Source of the DNA: Ailanthus altissimus | Lineage: Eukaryota; Streptophyta; Magnoliopsida; Sapindales; Simaroubaceae | DNA: 64,000 bases | Direction: 5' to 3' | Assembly (NCBI GenBank): GCA_946807835.1 | Contig: OX327694.1 | Location: 4,352,001-4,416,000, forward strand | Made by a program: the position numbers and the translations under genes | Part shown: positions 24,258-37,173 of the stretch, in pieces | Position numbering within the stretch: the stretch's first letter is position 1 | Layout: the number at the start of each line of letters is the position of its first letter | The notes under the pieces: generated by a model | Seen by the model: the letters and a program-made list of their open reading frames with translations, nothing else | Told to the model about the DNA's origin: nothing | Databases searched by the model: none

Positions 24258-24841
24258 CAAACAACTTAGGTGAACATATTTATTAGATTACATCTTGCAA
24301 ATATATATTCTTACGACCTATGAAATTATATCTCCAAGATATCGAGGTTTTGACAGTTTATATGGATCTCACTCTATGATAACTCAAAAGATATAACACA
24401 TGAATGTAAGTTCATTATTTGCTTAGTATTAAGATCAATCAAGTTTATAAAAAATTTTGTGAATTAAGATCTATGTCATTTAGTTAACTAGATTGAAATT
24501 CACAGTAGTTCGGTTCAATGTATCACATACACTAGTTTTTCTATTCGAAATCTCTACTTCGATGATCAAGGTAAATCATCCACTATAAAAAGCAGAAAAA
24601 CTACAACCTTACATAATGAAATGCCATTTTTATTAATAGTTGTGAACATGATTTAATTTATAAAGAACTTGTGATCTATACCTTTTGTATTAGCATCATA
24701 TACCTAATACGTAAATCACATACTTTATAAATATGAGCTTATTAATGTATGTTTAATTATATATATAAATAAACTTTTATTAATAAAATAAATATTATTT
24801 CACATGCTTTAAAGGTATAAAATAACATTATATATCTAACA

Positions 24842-26514
24842 AAAATTTGGCCAATGCCATTTCGTTATAATTCAAAAATAGTTTATTGAAAAAAAAGAGA
24901 ATAAAAAAATAGAAAGGTTCCTAAAAAGAAATAACGATCACTCTAGTTAGAGCCGTACCCCTTAAAGAAGTATCTTATTTTTTTTTAAAAAAAATAATAT
25001 CGATTTCTTTATGAGATTTCAATTCAAGTCCAATCCTCAAAAAGACTAAGCACGATCTATAGACCTCGAGATCTTACCCTTTCGAGAAATCTCACTCGAA
25101 GTCTATGGCAAAGTCCATTATGCAGATATCTTAGGCCCCAACCCATCACCATTGGAAAACTCTAGTATCGAACATGGAAATATTCTTAGGACTAACTCAC
25201 TGTCCTTAACCCCAAAGCCATCATCATCATCGGGCATTCTCGACAACCAATCTCACAAAAGTTGATCACACTTAAGTGGGTGAGAAAGCATTTATTCATT
25301 GCCTATTGAGGATTGAGGGCTCGTACCAACAAGCTATCTCACATGCCTCAAACTCAAACATAAATCACTCCCAATCACTATTGTTATATAGATATAAATT
25401 CAACTCGTTGACAAAAAATGTTCAAAATCCGATGTCAACAATAACCATAACCCATTAATTACTTTGCTCTTTAGAGTATTTTTTAAGTGAATAAAAATTA
25501 ATAAAAAAATTTATTCACTTTTCAACATAATATCACAATCATAAGTTAAAAAAAAAAAAATAGATAGATCTTAAATTTATATAGGTTAATAAACAATTTC
25601 ATCTAATATATTAATCTTTTAAGTTACTAATTAATAATTGATCTTTAACAAATGTTAAAATTTATATTTTGAACCTAACAAAGAATTGCCAAGTGAATTG
25701 TGGATAAAAAATAGTGAAGATAATTAATGTAAGTTACGTGTTGGCTAATGTGAGATAGCCTGTTGCTTAATGCTATAATTGCATGGAATATAGGAACCCC
25801 AATAATGGAGATGGGGAACACAACTTCAGTATTGATATTTTTTACTACTCTAGCATAATCTATTATATGACTGATTATCAATTCGAATTCTGGAAACTCG
25901 CGAATAAATTTACGATGATTAACAATTTCATTCTGAGTACTCTTAAAGTGCATGAATATATCTAGCTATCTGTTTCCCTTCTTATCAATAGACTCGGATA
26001 TCTTTCTGCTCTCTATTAAATTAAGTATTAAAATCACCAAATATTTATATAGGTAGGTGATTTTCATGTTCAATTAGAACAATTTTACCTTATTTAACTA
26101 GGTTACTTCTTGTTTATTCAATGAAATGTGGAAACTACTTTTCCTATTTGGTGTTAGAGTAATCTGATTTGTTTGCCTTGCTCTAGACATTCTTTCCTAT
26201 TAATTGAAGATTTAGTCGTTTGAACTAGATATATATTAAGGTTTCTATTTTGTTTAGTGATACGATCATTCTTATTCTAAGCCTAATGCTTTTAGCTGTT
26301 ATTATTTTTACATTGTATTAATAGATTTGAGATTATAAAATTGTAATTAAGTGAATTTGGTTGGTTTAAATTTATACAGAAAGAAAGTAAAATTTGGTTT
26401 TATCTTTTTTACCAAATGATACATGTAACTTTATTATTACTTATATGACCTTTAAAATCTTATTTGTTAGTTATCTTATTTAATTTATTTTATGTAATTA
26501 AATTCATTTATAAA
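24842..26514. other. Intergenic region between copia and the nested cluster
   Basis: No gene or RNA is recognised. Short frames at 25276-25458 and 25675-25965 (both strands) have no domain and are considered chance. Confidence 0.55.
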
Positions 26515-26947
26515 TATAGTTACCAAACTAAACATAATTTGTGCCAGTTAATTATAGCGCGCCACTTGTCTAAAAGCGTTCAAGTGGAAATAGACTTTAA
26601 ATCATATTCACACTCTCTTTAATTAGAATTTAATTCATGTATACATAATTTAAAAAGAATATGAATTCATACCTTATAAATATATGCAATTATTCATTAA
26701 CAATTGATTAATTCATATTCACATTCACATTGATCATTCACCATTCATTCACATAGAAAATATTACTATTTATTTATTTTTGCAAACACTCCTCCACACA
26801 CATACACATACCTTCTCAAATAAAAACTAACTTGAGTGATAAAGTGTTTTTTTTTTCTTTTGGCAGGAGGACGATGCACTTTTATTAATTGAAGGAATAC
26901 ATAGAGCAAATTGATTATTGATATAGAGGTTCTAAATTAGAACTTCA
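26515..26947 (+). repeat. 5' LTR of element H
   Basis: It aligns by eye with 56336-56716 but carries about 90 extra bases near 26848-26920, including a T-rich run. It is followed by the decayed primer site at 26949-26966. Confidence 0.7.
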
Positions 26948-26948
26948 G

Positions 26949-28137
26949 TGACACCATTTGTGGAAATATTTTAACTAACAGACAATTACATACAAAAAAT
27001 TTGAAATAAAAAAAAGAGAAGAAAGTCAAAATTGAAAAAAAAGAAAAGAAAAAAAAAATCAAAATAAAGAAAACATAAAACGCAAAAAGGAGAGAAACTC
27101 TAGCCGCCACCTAAAATTGTTGCCTACCACTAACAACTACTGCGTATATTGTTATTCATTGCCAATTAGCACTCCGACCAACTCAAAAATGGCTGACCAA
27201 CTGATTTAGCTAGCCTTACTGTAAATCATTGCCGAAATCACCAAAAATACATTTAAAAAAATTAAATCGGCCACTGCCCATCAATTTTTTCATTTTAGCT
27301 GCTATTTACCACCATTCAGCCCTCTAATCAACTTAGAGATGACCAAACAGTCTATCTTAAGTATCGCCAACCTTTATAGAAAACTGGTTAGACCGCATCA
27401 AAACCAAGCTCAAATCCCACAATACTCTATTGCTCAATTTATCATGCTCCACCATAAGTTGTGTTGCACTGCCATCACAGATCATTTCCTTAACTTATTT
27501 TACTTATTTATGATTGTTTACCGCTGCTCATTAAATTATCGATGGCCAAAATTCAATTACCCCTTTTCAACTGATATTTTATCTTGATTTTTTTGGTCAA
27601 TTAACCTCGATCTAGACCAAACTGCCACCACAATTGTACTCACCATCTTTAATCCTCTAGATTTGACTATTCCTAACTGCTTTTTGATTATCGATTATTG
27701 GAAAATGTGAAACCGTAGTTAAAGACTCAAAGCTTGAAAATTATCGTTTTAGACAAACAAACGAGTAGTTGAAAAATAAATAAAAAGTGGTCGAATTACT
27801 AAAACCGACAGAGCTACAACATAAAGACAACTGCAAAAAAACAAAGATGACCGAAAGAGAAAACATATGACTCTACCAAATTGGTAAACTCTTTTATATT
27901 TCTGAATAGATTTTAAAAGAGGTACAAATCTTCCTTCGTATGCTAAATTTATTTGAACTTGTTAACACTTATTCTTAAGTTAAAAAATAAGCATAAAGGT
28001 AAATAGATAGTTGGATATAATAATTTAATCTGAGCTTACTTTCTCGAAAGGCTGGTATGAATATACATTTAACATTTTAACCAATTATCTAAGCATGCTT
28101 CTTCAAAAACAAAGTAACCAAAACTTGGCTACTGTTA
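26949..28137 (+). other. Non-coding interior of element H, left part
   Basis: After the primer site comes a purine-rich stretch (26990-27080), then unremarkable sequence. The frame at 27339-27587 shows no retroelement domain and is not supported as a gene. Near 28092 is GCATGCTTCTTC, the start of a ~45-bp repeat unit that reappears twice at 56119-56210, past element C. Confidence 0.5.
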
Positions 28138-28606
28138 TGTCTTAAGTGTTCTCAAGTATTTTTTTCAAATACTTGGTGCGTGATAGAGCCTGCTAGAGGC
28201 TATATAGGCCAATGGATCATAAACTGAAACTTTTAAAAGACTCACAAATATGGGTAGAGATCCAGGCCAAGCGCGCAACTTAATAAGGACGTAGACCCTT
28301 ATTTGGAAGGTGAATATTCCATGAAATATATAATGGCATCTAGAAATATTCTTTGAAATATTATCCCATCTTATACATACATCGTTTAGATCCTAAATAT
28401 TGATTGTATAGAGCTAGTAGTATATAAAATGGTGATCTTCAGCTGTACAAACCATCTCATAGCTTATAATATCTTCAGTTGTATAGAGAGAATTTTCTCA
28501 AACACCATGTGTGCGTGTCTCTCCTTTCTTCTTTGTATGATATTTTTTAGACTACTTAGTACACAACACGTCTAAGGTCGCACGATTCTTAAAAAGGGAT
28601 GTGACA
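28138..28606 (+). repeat. 5' LTR of element C
   Basis: 469 bp. It aligns with 55642-56115 except for a short loss at its start (the TGTCAAGGCCC beginning of the right LTR is shortened here). Confidence 0.82.
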
Positions 28607-28608
28607 TT

Positions 28609-29477
28609 TGGTAAAGTGCTAGGTTTAAAAAAGATGGGGAAAGATGCACCGACATCATCAGAGGTGAGTGAAGAAAGGGGTAGGGATTCTAAAGTTAAGA
28701 GACACAGTAGTGTACCTCGTGATAAGTTTGTTGATCCAGGCCATAATATAAAAAACATGGTGAAAACACTCGTTGTTGCTATGGGAAAGGAGATAGATCA
28801 TCTTAGAGAGTTGGAATAGTACGTGGAGAATCTCAAAGTAGACCTCGACACTCAAAGGAACGAGCTGTGCTATCTTATTGACGCATCTATTAAGAGTTAC
28901 GCTAGTCGATAGCAAGATTAGGTCAAGGCTTTTCAATATAAGTATACAACACTATGGACAACGTTCAAGCCTAAGTGGAGAAGCTGGATCAAGGGTTTAA
29001 AACTATCAAGGATGTGGTACTGTGTAAGCTAGCGGTAGCAAATGGAGTACTCTCTATTGATGCTACAAATCCTCAACATAATCGAGGAGGGCTTGTGTTT
29101 AATTTATTAGATAGGTTACAAACATAGGCATCCAATGAGTTGAAGCAATACAGAGTAGAAACACATATCCAACACCCTTACGTTAATGAAGATGTGGGGA
29201 ATTTTAAGAATTCTAAATCCAGTCACAGCAAAGGTTGAGGTGCTAAAGAGTTTAATCCTCCAAAGGATGAGGAAAAGAAAGGCAAACTGCTTAAGTGAGA
29301 AATGAAAAAGCGTAATGGCCATAGACAAAAGTCAAGCTACTTCCTTTTTAACAATGATCATTGGGTTAAGGATTATTCAAAGAAGAAGGCTCTCAATGCA
29401 ATGTTGCAGTATGTGAAGCGAGTGAGCAGGGTCAAATAGGCTGTTTGCAGCTACTCAACACTATGAAAGCTAATTGA
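28609..29477 (+). pseudogene. Element C gag relic
   Basis: A Lys/Glu-rich region (about 28634-28820) is broken by a stop near 28819. At about 29240-29477 a gag C-terminal part follows, with the zinc-knuckle frame DHWVKDYSKKKALNAM. The expected knuckle cysteines are replaced by Tyr, Phe or Ser. It ends with CLQLLNTMKAN, typical of the spacer before the protease in this Ty3 type. The frame resumes on the far side of element D at 54354. Confidence 0.75.
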
Positions 29478-29482
29478 AGTGC

Positions 29483-31359
29483 TAATGAGTACATTAAAAT
29501 ATATATTTATTAAGAAATTTAGTCATCATTTAACATTTAGAATGCCACTAATTTTAGCACTTTTGTATTTTTAAACTTGAAGTAAAGTGTGATCCTTAAA
29601 TTATAATTAATGAATGATATTTGCATAGGTTTAGCAAAATTGACATAACTCCTAATATAGAAATTGAAATAAAGAAATTCTTAAACTTAGAGTAACATGA
29701 ATCAATCTTACACAAATGTAAAGAACGAACTGTCTAAAAGAAAATTCCAACATTTAATATGCCAAAATTGGGATAAAATAAAACTGGATTAGAACTTCTT
29801 CTCAACTTGACCCACCTCTCCTATTTGAAACATATTTCACAAAATATGTATCCAATTGGTATGATTCTTGAATCTTGAAAATGTTGAGTCAATTATATAC
29901 AACTCTTATATTGATAGAAAAGTTAAAGCAATCGTTATCATAAATCAAATTATGTTGCAAATTGGTAAAAGATTTATTGGCCAAAATCTGACCTATCTCT
30001 AGTATTTTGTCCATATTGCATTAGATATTAATCCAAATTGCATGACCCTAGTGGATATGAAAATAAGAGACAAAATTATACAACTTTCTTATTATCTATA
30101 AAGTCCAAACCAATCGTCCCTATTGTCAAAACAATGTTGCAATTAAGTGAAGGAGTTAGTAGTAACAAATATAGAAGATTGATGTTACACTAAACATGTT
30201 CTCATTCATTGCCTATATAAGGACACCTTTATGAGGCTAATGGATGTTTTTTATGTCTTACAATTCTCTCATATGCTTTTCCTTTAATATTCATAAGAAT
30301 GAATTGCAAGATAGGCTAAAGATCTTGGCAAGGCTAGAGATGAACTTCTATGTGTAATAAATCTACTTCTAGACTTTGATTATTTGTTAAGAGCTACAAT
30401 GTTATATGTTTTTTTGTGTCTAAAATCTTATCTATTACTTTTTTTATAATCTAAAGGTTATAATTCTCATGTTTTATATATTTTCAGTCATGCATTCTTT
30501 ATGTGATTCTTGTCGAATTAAAATTCTTACTGATTACATCATTTTACAAGTTAATCTTTTACTATAAATTCTTACTGATTACATCATTGCCTATATAAGG
30601 ACACTTTTATGAGGCTAATGGATGTTTTTTATGTCTTACAATTCTCTCATATACTTTTCCTTTAATATTTATAAGAATAAATTGTAAGTTAGGCTAAAGT
30701 TCTTGGCAAGGCTAGAGATGAACTTTCATGTGTAATAAATCTACTTCTAGACTTTGATTCTTGTTAAGAGCTATAATGTTATAAGTTTTTTTATGTCTAA
30801 AATCTTATCTATTACTTTTTTTATAATCCAAATGTTATAATTCTTATGTTTTATATATTTTCAGTCATACATTTTTTATATGATTCTTGTCGAATTATAA
30901 TTCTTATTGATTACATCATTTTACAAGTTAATATTTTACTATAATATTGTCAAAATAATATTTTGTTGATCTTAGAAAACTTGTATAGATGAACATGATT
31001 TGTGATAATATTTACAAAGAGTTTAATCATGTCAAATATATTTGTTATTAAATGTGTCATATTATACATATCTTCTGATTGACTATTTAGGATGTGAAAT
31101 TTTCAATTGAGTTATAAATATTGAATCAAATTATAGAATAGATTTATGAAGCATATCGAAGCCTTGCTCACATCACTAAATTTTTTTACCTTAATTCACA
31201 TTTAATTTTACTTTCTCTATATCAATTTCACGTTTAATTTTCTCCTTTAATATTGTTTTAATATTTTTATTTCACAAACTTATTTCTTTAAAAGTTTTCT
31301 CGTGGAAATGACACCTCAATCTATATTGCGATAATTGCATTACATTTTGAGCGTAAACA
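29483..31359 (+). repeat. 5' LTR of element D, with internal duplication
   Basis: 1877 bp against 1302 bp for the 3' LTR. The difference is a 378-bp tandem duplication (about 30206-30961) plus about 200 bp near 29930-30150 that is missing from the 3' copy. Both duplicated units start with GCCTATATAAGGACAC, a good TATA-box candidate. Confidence 0.88.
30206..30961 (+). repeat. 378-bp tandem duplication in element D 5' LTR
   Basis: GCCTATATAAGG occurs at 30211 and 30589. The text after each (TATGAGGCTAATGGATG, then ATTCTCTCATATRCTTTTCC) matches over about 370 bases with scattered substitutions. The 3' LTR has one copy (from about 53570). Confidence 0.92.
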
Positions 31360-31363
31360 AATT

Positions 31364-31381
31364 TGGCACCATTGCCAAAGA
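31364..31381 (+). other. Primer-binding site of element D (tRNA-Asp type)
   Basis: TGGCACCATTGCCAAAGA differs from the Athila tRNA-Asp site by four G-to-A changes, and lies four bases past the LTR end. Confidence 0.8.
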
Positions 31382-31897
31382 GGCACACTAGGGGAAAATA
31401 GGTTGTGTCTATCAATACTGAAACGGTAACTTTGTACATTTACTTTTTTTTGTACAATTTTACTTCTTAAATTTCTCTCTTTTATTGTAATTTTTTTTAT
31501 GGTTGATTCTATCACCTAATTTATTTTGTTATATTTCGGTATTTTTATTTAATATTTTATAGTTTGTATTACCACTTAACTTCGATTATTTTCTTTAATT
31601 CATTTTTCATATTTTATTTTATTTTTCATTATTGGTTCTACCACCTAATTCTCTTTATTTATTATGGTTGGTCTTGTTACCTAACTTAGATTATTTTCTT
31701 ATTATTCATTTGTTGTATTTTATTTCATTTTTCATAGTTAGTGTTACCACCTAAGTCTTTTTTTATTTCTTCTTGTATTTTATTTATATTTCACGGTTGG
31801 TCTTACCACTTACCCTATTTTATTTGATTTTATTAATGTCTTAATTTTTTATTGAGAGTTTCTTTCAAAAACAAATATTAAAAAAAGAGAAAAAAAT

Positions 31898-33420
31898 TTG
31901 TTAGGATGTATACATCGACTTAGAGATAAACGAGGAAGATTTGTAAAGAATGTAGAACTAGAATCACCACTACAAATTTGTAATAGAAGAGAATTTACCA
32001 TAACTTGTGATTTCAATACAATAAGCCAACACGAGAATAACCCTATTAGGACTTTAAAAAATTACTTACATCCTACTCGTTCAGCCACACTATCATGCAT
32101 TATATTTTCACCTAACACACCACATTTGGATTTTAAACCTAGAAAGATTCAGCTTCTACCCACTTTTATGGTCTAGGTAGTGAAAATTCTTATATACATG
32201 TTAAGGAATTTGAAGAGGTAGTAGCTACCTTCCATAGCTAACCTAAGGCCATAAACACTGTTAGGCTTATATTCTTCCCTTTTTCTCTGAAAGACAAAGT
32301 AAAGAGCTGGCTATACTCTTTAAGGCTGCGGTCTATAGGAACTTCGGTAGAAATGAACCAAGCATTTTTTAATAAATACTTCCCACAGTACAAAACTAAT
32401 AGCCTAAAAAGACAAATTTCTTAATTCTCCCAAAAAGACAGTGAAACCTTGTATCAGCCTAGAAAGGTTTAAAGAGCTGTTAAATCTATGCCCTCACCAT
32501 GAGTATGAAAATTGGCATTTAGTTAGTTAGTTCAATGAGGGACTTACAATTAGAGAGCACCAATTTATTGAGATGATATGTAATAGGGGGTTCCTTCAAT
32601 AAGATTTTGAGGTAGCTATAGAATTCTTTAATGACTTAGCCGAAAAAGCCCACACGTAGATTGAACCTAACATTATTAAAAGTATAAATAGGTTATGACC
32701 TAGTGGAGTTAGATGCCTTAACTAGGGAATTAGATGCCTTAAAAAATAAAGATAGAAGGGTTACCCAGACGGTTGCTAGAGTTGAGTCATATGATGTTTG
32801 TTTTATCTATGGAGAGGTAGAATATTTAACTTAGGATTGCCTCACTTATAGTGAGATGAGAGAGATGTATGAGGAATAATGTAATACCATATAGATGTAC
32901 AAGAAGCCTTATTCACCCTACTCTGAAACTTATAATCTTGTTTAGAGAAACCGCCCAAACTTCAATTGAAAATCTTACCAACAGGCTAACAACCATTGGA
33001 AACAAGAACAACAAGCACCCAAATCTTATGTTGCACCTCAATATAATGCATAACCAACTAGGAGTCCTTTAGAGGACACATTACAAATATTATGGAGGCA
33101 CAAAATAAGACTAATTAAAATTTTGAAACAATTCTTACATAGGTGGTAGACAAAAATAAAAAAAATCAAGAGTCAAATAACTAAACAAATCAGTGCCTTA
33201 ACTATATAAGAGCGAGGTAAGTTTCTATCTCAACCTCAATCCAATCCAAAAAGGTGATTCATGGCATAAGCCTCTACTTCTGATGCACAAAATCTCAAAG
33301 AAGTCAATGGCATCACTACTTCAAAGTGGTAAACTTATGAGTGAACCTACTTCTCAAACACACACAACCATAAGTAGTAAAGATACTCATTTTGAAAAAG
33401 AAGCCACGGTTGAAAAATAG
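31898..33420 (+). pseudogene. Element D gag relic (Athila type)
   Basis: The frame 31898-32176 contains RTLKNYLHPTRSATLSCI and the DFKPRKIQLLPTF stretch. These align with element F's gag (RTLRDYMNPTRTGAPSCL and FKRDIIQLLPTF). Downstream, FPFSLKDKVKSWLYSL (near 32270-32320) matches F's FPFSLKDKAKTWLQNL. A degenerate zinc knuckle (CFIYGEVEYL, then a stop) lies near 32790-32840. Several stops and frameshifts occur. Confidence 0.85.
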
Positions 33421-33589
33421 CCCAAAATAAATTTTCAATCTTGTTGCCTTTTTTTCAAGCTCTTTGACCTATTGGAAAAACTTCATAAATTCAATGTGAG
33501 ATTTTAGAACATTTGAAACAAGTTAAGATTAATCTTCACTTATTTCAAGTGATCAGACAAGTTTCATCTTATTCTAAAGAAATCAAGGA

Positions 33590-35889
33590 TCTGTGTTGTA
33601 TTAAAAGAAAACATCATATAAAGACCTAAGATATCTCATAATCTCCTGCCAAATTGGACATATGAGTTTGGTCAAGCATTATTAGACTTAGGAGCAAGTG
33701 TAAATTTGATGCCTTATTCTATTTACATTCAATTGGGACTTAGTGAGATTAAACTTACATCTGTAGTCCTACAATTAGCTAATCGATTAATAAAAAAATC
33801 ATGGGAAATAGTCTAAGATGTTTTGTTATAAATTGATAAATTTTATTACCCTGTTGATTTTTTTATTTTAAATACACATTATGTACTTAACATGAAGTCT
33901 AAAATCCCTCTTATTTTAAGGAGACTTTTTCTTGCCACTACTAATGATCTTATTAATTACAGAAATGGTCTAATAAAATTATCTTTTGGAAATATAACTC
34001 TTAAGGTGAACATTTTCCATAATTACAAGCAACCACGAGAAAATGACGAATGTCATCATTTATATAAGATAGACACACTTGTAATGGAAGAAGCTTATAA
34101 AAACCATTACTCTGATTCTTTAAAAAACCTCTTTAATTCTGATTTTGAAGAATTATGTTATCTTGATGACACAACTGATGTATTTTATATTTTTGACTTA
34201 CAGGATAAAGAGACTCGATTTTGGCAGCTACACTTTAAAGAGTTACCACGAGGAAATGAGAGATTGAAAGCATCAAACCTAAAAAAATCACAAGTTGAGC
34301 TTTCTCCACCGCTCAAATGAGAAAGCTCAAAGGTTTGAAACACACATTCTTGGGACTAGGTGATATTTTTTCTATTATTATTTCTTCTGAACTTAGTGTT
34401 GAATAAGAGAAAAAATTGATAAAATTATTAAAAGAACATAAGTCTGCATTAGGTTGAACCATATATGATATTAAAGGTATTTCTCCATTAATATGGTCTC
34501 ATAGAATTCATTTAGAAGAAGGTGTTTAACCCTGTAGAGACCTCTAAAGAAGACTTAACCCAACAATGAAAGAAGCAGTGAAGAAAGAAGTCTTGAAACT
34601 ATTAGATGTAAGTATAATTTATCCAATTTCTAATAGTCAATAGGTAAGTCTAAATTAAGTAGTTCTTAAGAAATCTGGGGTTACTATTGTGAAAAATGAG
34701 AATGGGATACCTATTTCAACTAGAGTAGTAAGTGGTTAGCGAATGTGCATTAATTATAAAAAGGTAAAGATAGCCACTAGGAAAAACTATTTTCCATTAT
34801 CTTTTATCGACCAAATTTTAGAACGTGCAATTGACCATCCATTTTGTTACTTTCTTGATGGGTATTCAAGATACTATCAGATCAAGATAGTTATAGAAAA
34901 TCAAGAAAAGAAATTACATTTACATGTCTTTTTAATACTTATGTTATTTTGTAGAATGTCATTTGGATTATGTAATGCACCAGCTATTTTTTAACATTAT
35001 ATTTTGAGTATTTTTTTTATATGGTTGAAAAATATATAAAAGTTTTATAGATAATTTGACTTTTTTTTTTGTGATTCTTTTTATTCATGTCTAGTTAACT
35101 TAAAAGTTGTTTTACGTAGGTGTGAAGAAAAATGACTTTTGCTAAATTAGGAGGAATGTTATTTCATGGTATCTTCAAGGATTGTTTTATGGTATATTGT
35201 ATCTGAAAAGAGGATAGAGACTGACAAGGCCAAAATCGAATAAAAGGGGATAGAGACTAACAAGGCCAAAATCGAATTGATCTCTAAATTACCTACGTCC
35301 AAAATGGTAAAAGATATCCGATCTTTTCTAGGACATACTGGCTTTTACAGAAGGTTTATACAAAAAATTTCTGCCATATCTAGACCATTGTGTAACCTTT
35401 TGCTAAAAGATGCTGAATTCACATAGACATAGAAGTATAAGGAGACATTCCAAACACTTATTACCAAACTCACCACTGCTCCTATCATGCAATCACTGAA
35501 TTAGAACTTTTCATTTGAGATTAAGTGTGATGCAAGTAACTATATTATAGGAGTATTTCTTAGGCAACGAAGGGAAGGGAAACCCTTTGTTGTCTATTAT
35601 ACTAGTAGGACTTTAAATGATGCTCAAATAAGTTACTCTACTATTCAAAAAGAACCATTAACTATTATTTTTGCCTTAGACAAATTTCGTTCTTATTTGA
35701 TTAGTTCACCTATTATTGTTTTTATTGACCACGCAGCCCTTAAGTACATTTTTTTTAAGATGGATACTAAAGCTTATTTAATTATGTGGATTTTTATTTT
35801 GCGAGAATTTGATCTAACCATTAAAGATAAAAGAAAAAGGTGTTGAAAATATTGTTACGGATCATTTATCCCGCCTTGAGTTCAATGAT
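33590..35889 (+). pseudogene. Element D protease, RT and RNase H relic
   Basis: The protease site LDLGASVNLMPYS is near 33685. The protease-to-RT linker (33892-34320, 142 residues open) is followed by an RT start with CINYKKVKIATRKNYF at 34743 and [12 protein letters not shown] near 34957. RNase H (TLND-AQISYSTIQKEPL, near 35610-35660) ends with DHLSRLEFND at 35889, where a solo LTR interrupts it. A 36-bp in-frame tandem duplication lies at 35206-35277. Stops and frameshifts are frequent, including in the FMDD region, which is unreadable. Confidence 0.88.
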
Positions 35890-37173
35890 TGATTGTGATG
35901 CTATAGTAACTACGCACAAGTGCATGCTATCATATCAAGTAATATAAGATTTTAAGTTCAAGTATCGATCCCAGAGGGACTATGCAATCTAATTCTATAA
36001 ATCAAGTACTAAATTTGTACCTACTTAACCTTTATTTAGAAAACTAAAATCTAAAATTTATTTAACTAATATAATTCTCTTAATTAACTAAACAAAAGCA
36101 AAGAGTATAATTCACAAATAAAGATAATATATGGTTTTGACTCGTCCCCTAGTATTTCATTGGACTCATTAACCACTCAATTAATCCTTTAATACTAATT
36201 GATTGACTTAGACACTAATCCCATCACAAGCCTTTGTCGATGGTCAAGTGACTATATTACACATTCCAACAATCCTCTATATATTTATGGTAATCAAATC
36301 AGAATGTAATTCATTAAGATCAAGTTTAAATTAGACTATGCATGCCACTTAGGTATATGTCTATCCTAGATGAAACTCATAGTTGTTACCCTATAATTAT
36401 GCATCAAACTATCCTAGGCTAAACATATGAATTCCTTTGTCAAGTTCATCATGGTTCCTCAATCATTCAAAATATTGATCAGGTATAATGAAAGCATTAA
36501 AACACAATATAGAATGAATCAATTGAATGTATCATGTTCATAAACTAAAATTTAATACAATCCAAATCTATACTAGGATCACATAGTCTAACATAGATGA
36601 ACAAATTAACCCATCACAAAATCAAAAGTATCAAACCAATTCATAAAGATCAACAAGAACAAGAACATAATGATAATGAAAGAGAAGAAAAACTAATCAA
36701 AGTAACTCCTTGATGTGCTTCTCCCTTAATCTTGACTTGAAGCTTGAATCTTGATCTTGATTCTTCAATCTTTGGCTTTGATATTTGATTTTGTATTGTG
36801 AATTCTCTTTCTAAGTTTTTACCTTTTTTCTCTCTTTTTCTCCTTTTAGAATTTTTGACTTTCTATTTATAGGTTTTTGTCTTCAAAATACTGTTCATAC
36901 AGGTACTATTCACCGCCATGAACCCCGCGGCGCTGGGTTGTGGGCGCTGCAGCGCTCAGCTACTAACCTAGGCGTCGCGGCGCTCAGTCGCTGCGGCACC
37001 CAGCCTTGGTGCCTCTTTCGTATTTTGAGCGTAACTTCTTCCTATACGTCACATTTTTCATCGTGCATCTTTTTATGATTAAAAAAACACAATTAAATAG
37101 TCAAATATTTATGATTTAGAGCAAAATACGAAAGTTTGGTTCAAATTATACTAGTGCTTTTACGCCTCTATCA
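35890..37173 (-). mobile_element. Solo LTR inside element D (Athila-like)
   Basis: It starts TGATTGTGATGC, ends CCTCTATCA, and is flanked by ATGAT (35885-35889) and ATGAC (37174-37178), a target duplication with one mismatch. The host reading resumes directly after it (NDSTDVL). The text CGATCCCAGAGGGACTATG near its left end corresponds to the 3' end of an Athila-type LTR on the minus strand. A GC-rich island (about 36910-37015, with CCCGCGGCGCTGGG and GTCGCGGCGCTC) stands out. No second LTR is present. Confidence 0.85.

Larger units (their letters stand above)
13098..24841 (-). mobile_element. Old Ty1/copia element, minus strand, with two nested solo LTRs
   Basis: Direct repeats at 13098-14519 and 21903-24841 (the second split by an insertion) flank an interior with copia-order domains on the minus strand: gag zinc knuckle, protease, integrase, reverse transcriptase, RNase H. 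Next to the right repeat, TGATACCA (21893-21900) is the complement of the copia primer site TGGTATCA. A purine tract on the minus strand (AGGACAAGTGAGAGAT) adjoins the left repeat near 14520. Flanks contain AAATT on both sides with a one-base ambiguity, a probable target duplication. Every coding segment is broken by stops or frameshifts. Two later solo LTRs sit inside it (16682-18233 in pol, 22747-24257 in the 5' LTR). Confidence 0.9.
21903..24841 (-). repeat. 5' LTR of minus-strand copia, interrupted
   Basis: It begins TGTTGGTAG and ends ATATCTAACA. Segments 21903-22746 and 24258-24841 align with the intact left LTR; the 1511 bp between is a separate solo LTR. Confidence 0.88.

Noticed and set aside
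28138..28606. Target-site duplication for element C
   Set aside because: The five bases on the two sides (TGTTA and CTAGG) do not match, so none is claimed although the LTR pair is clear.
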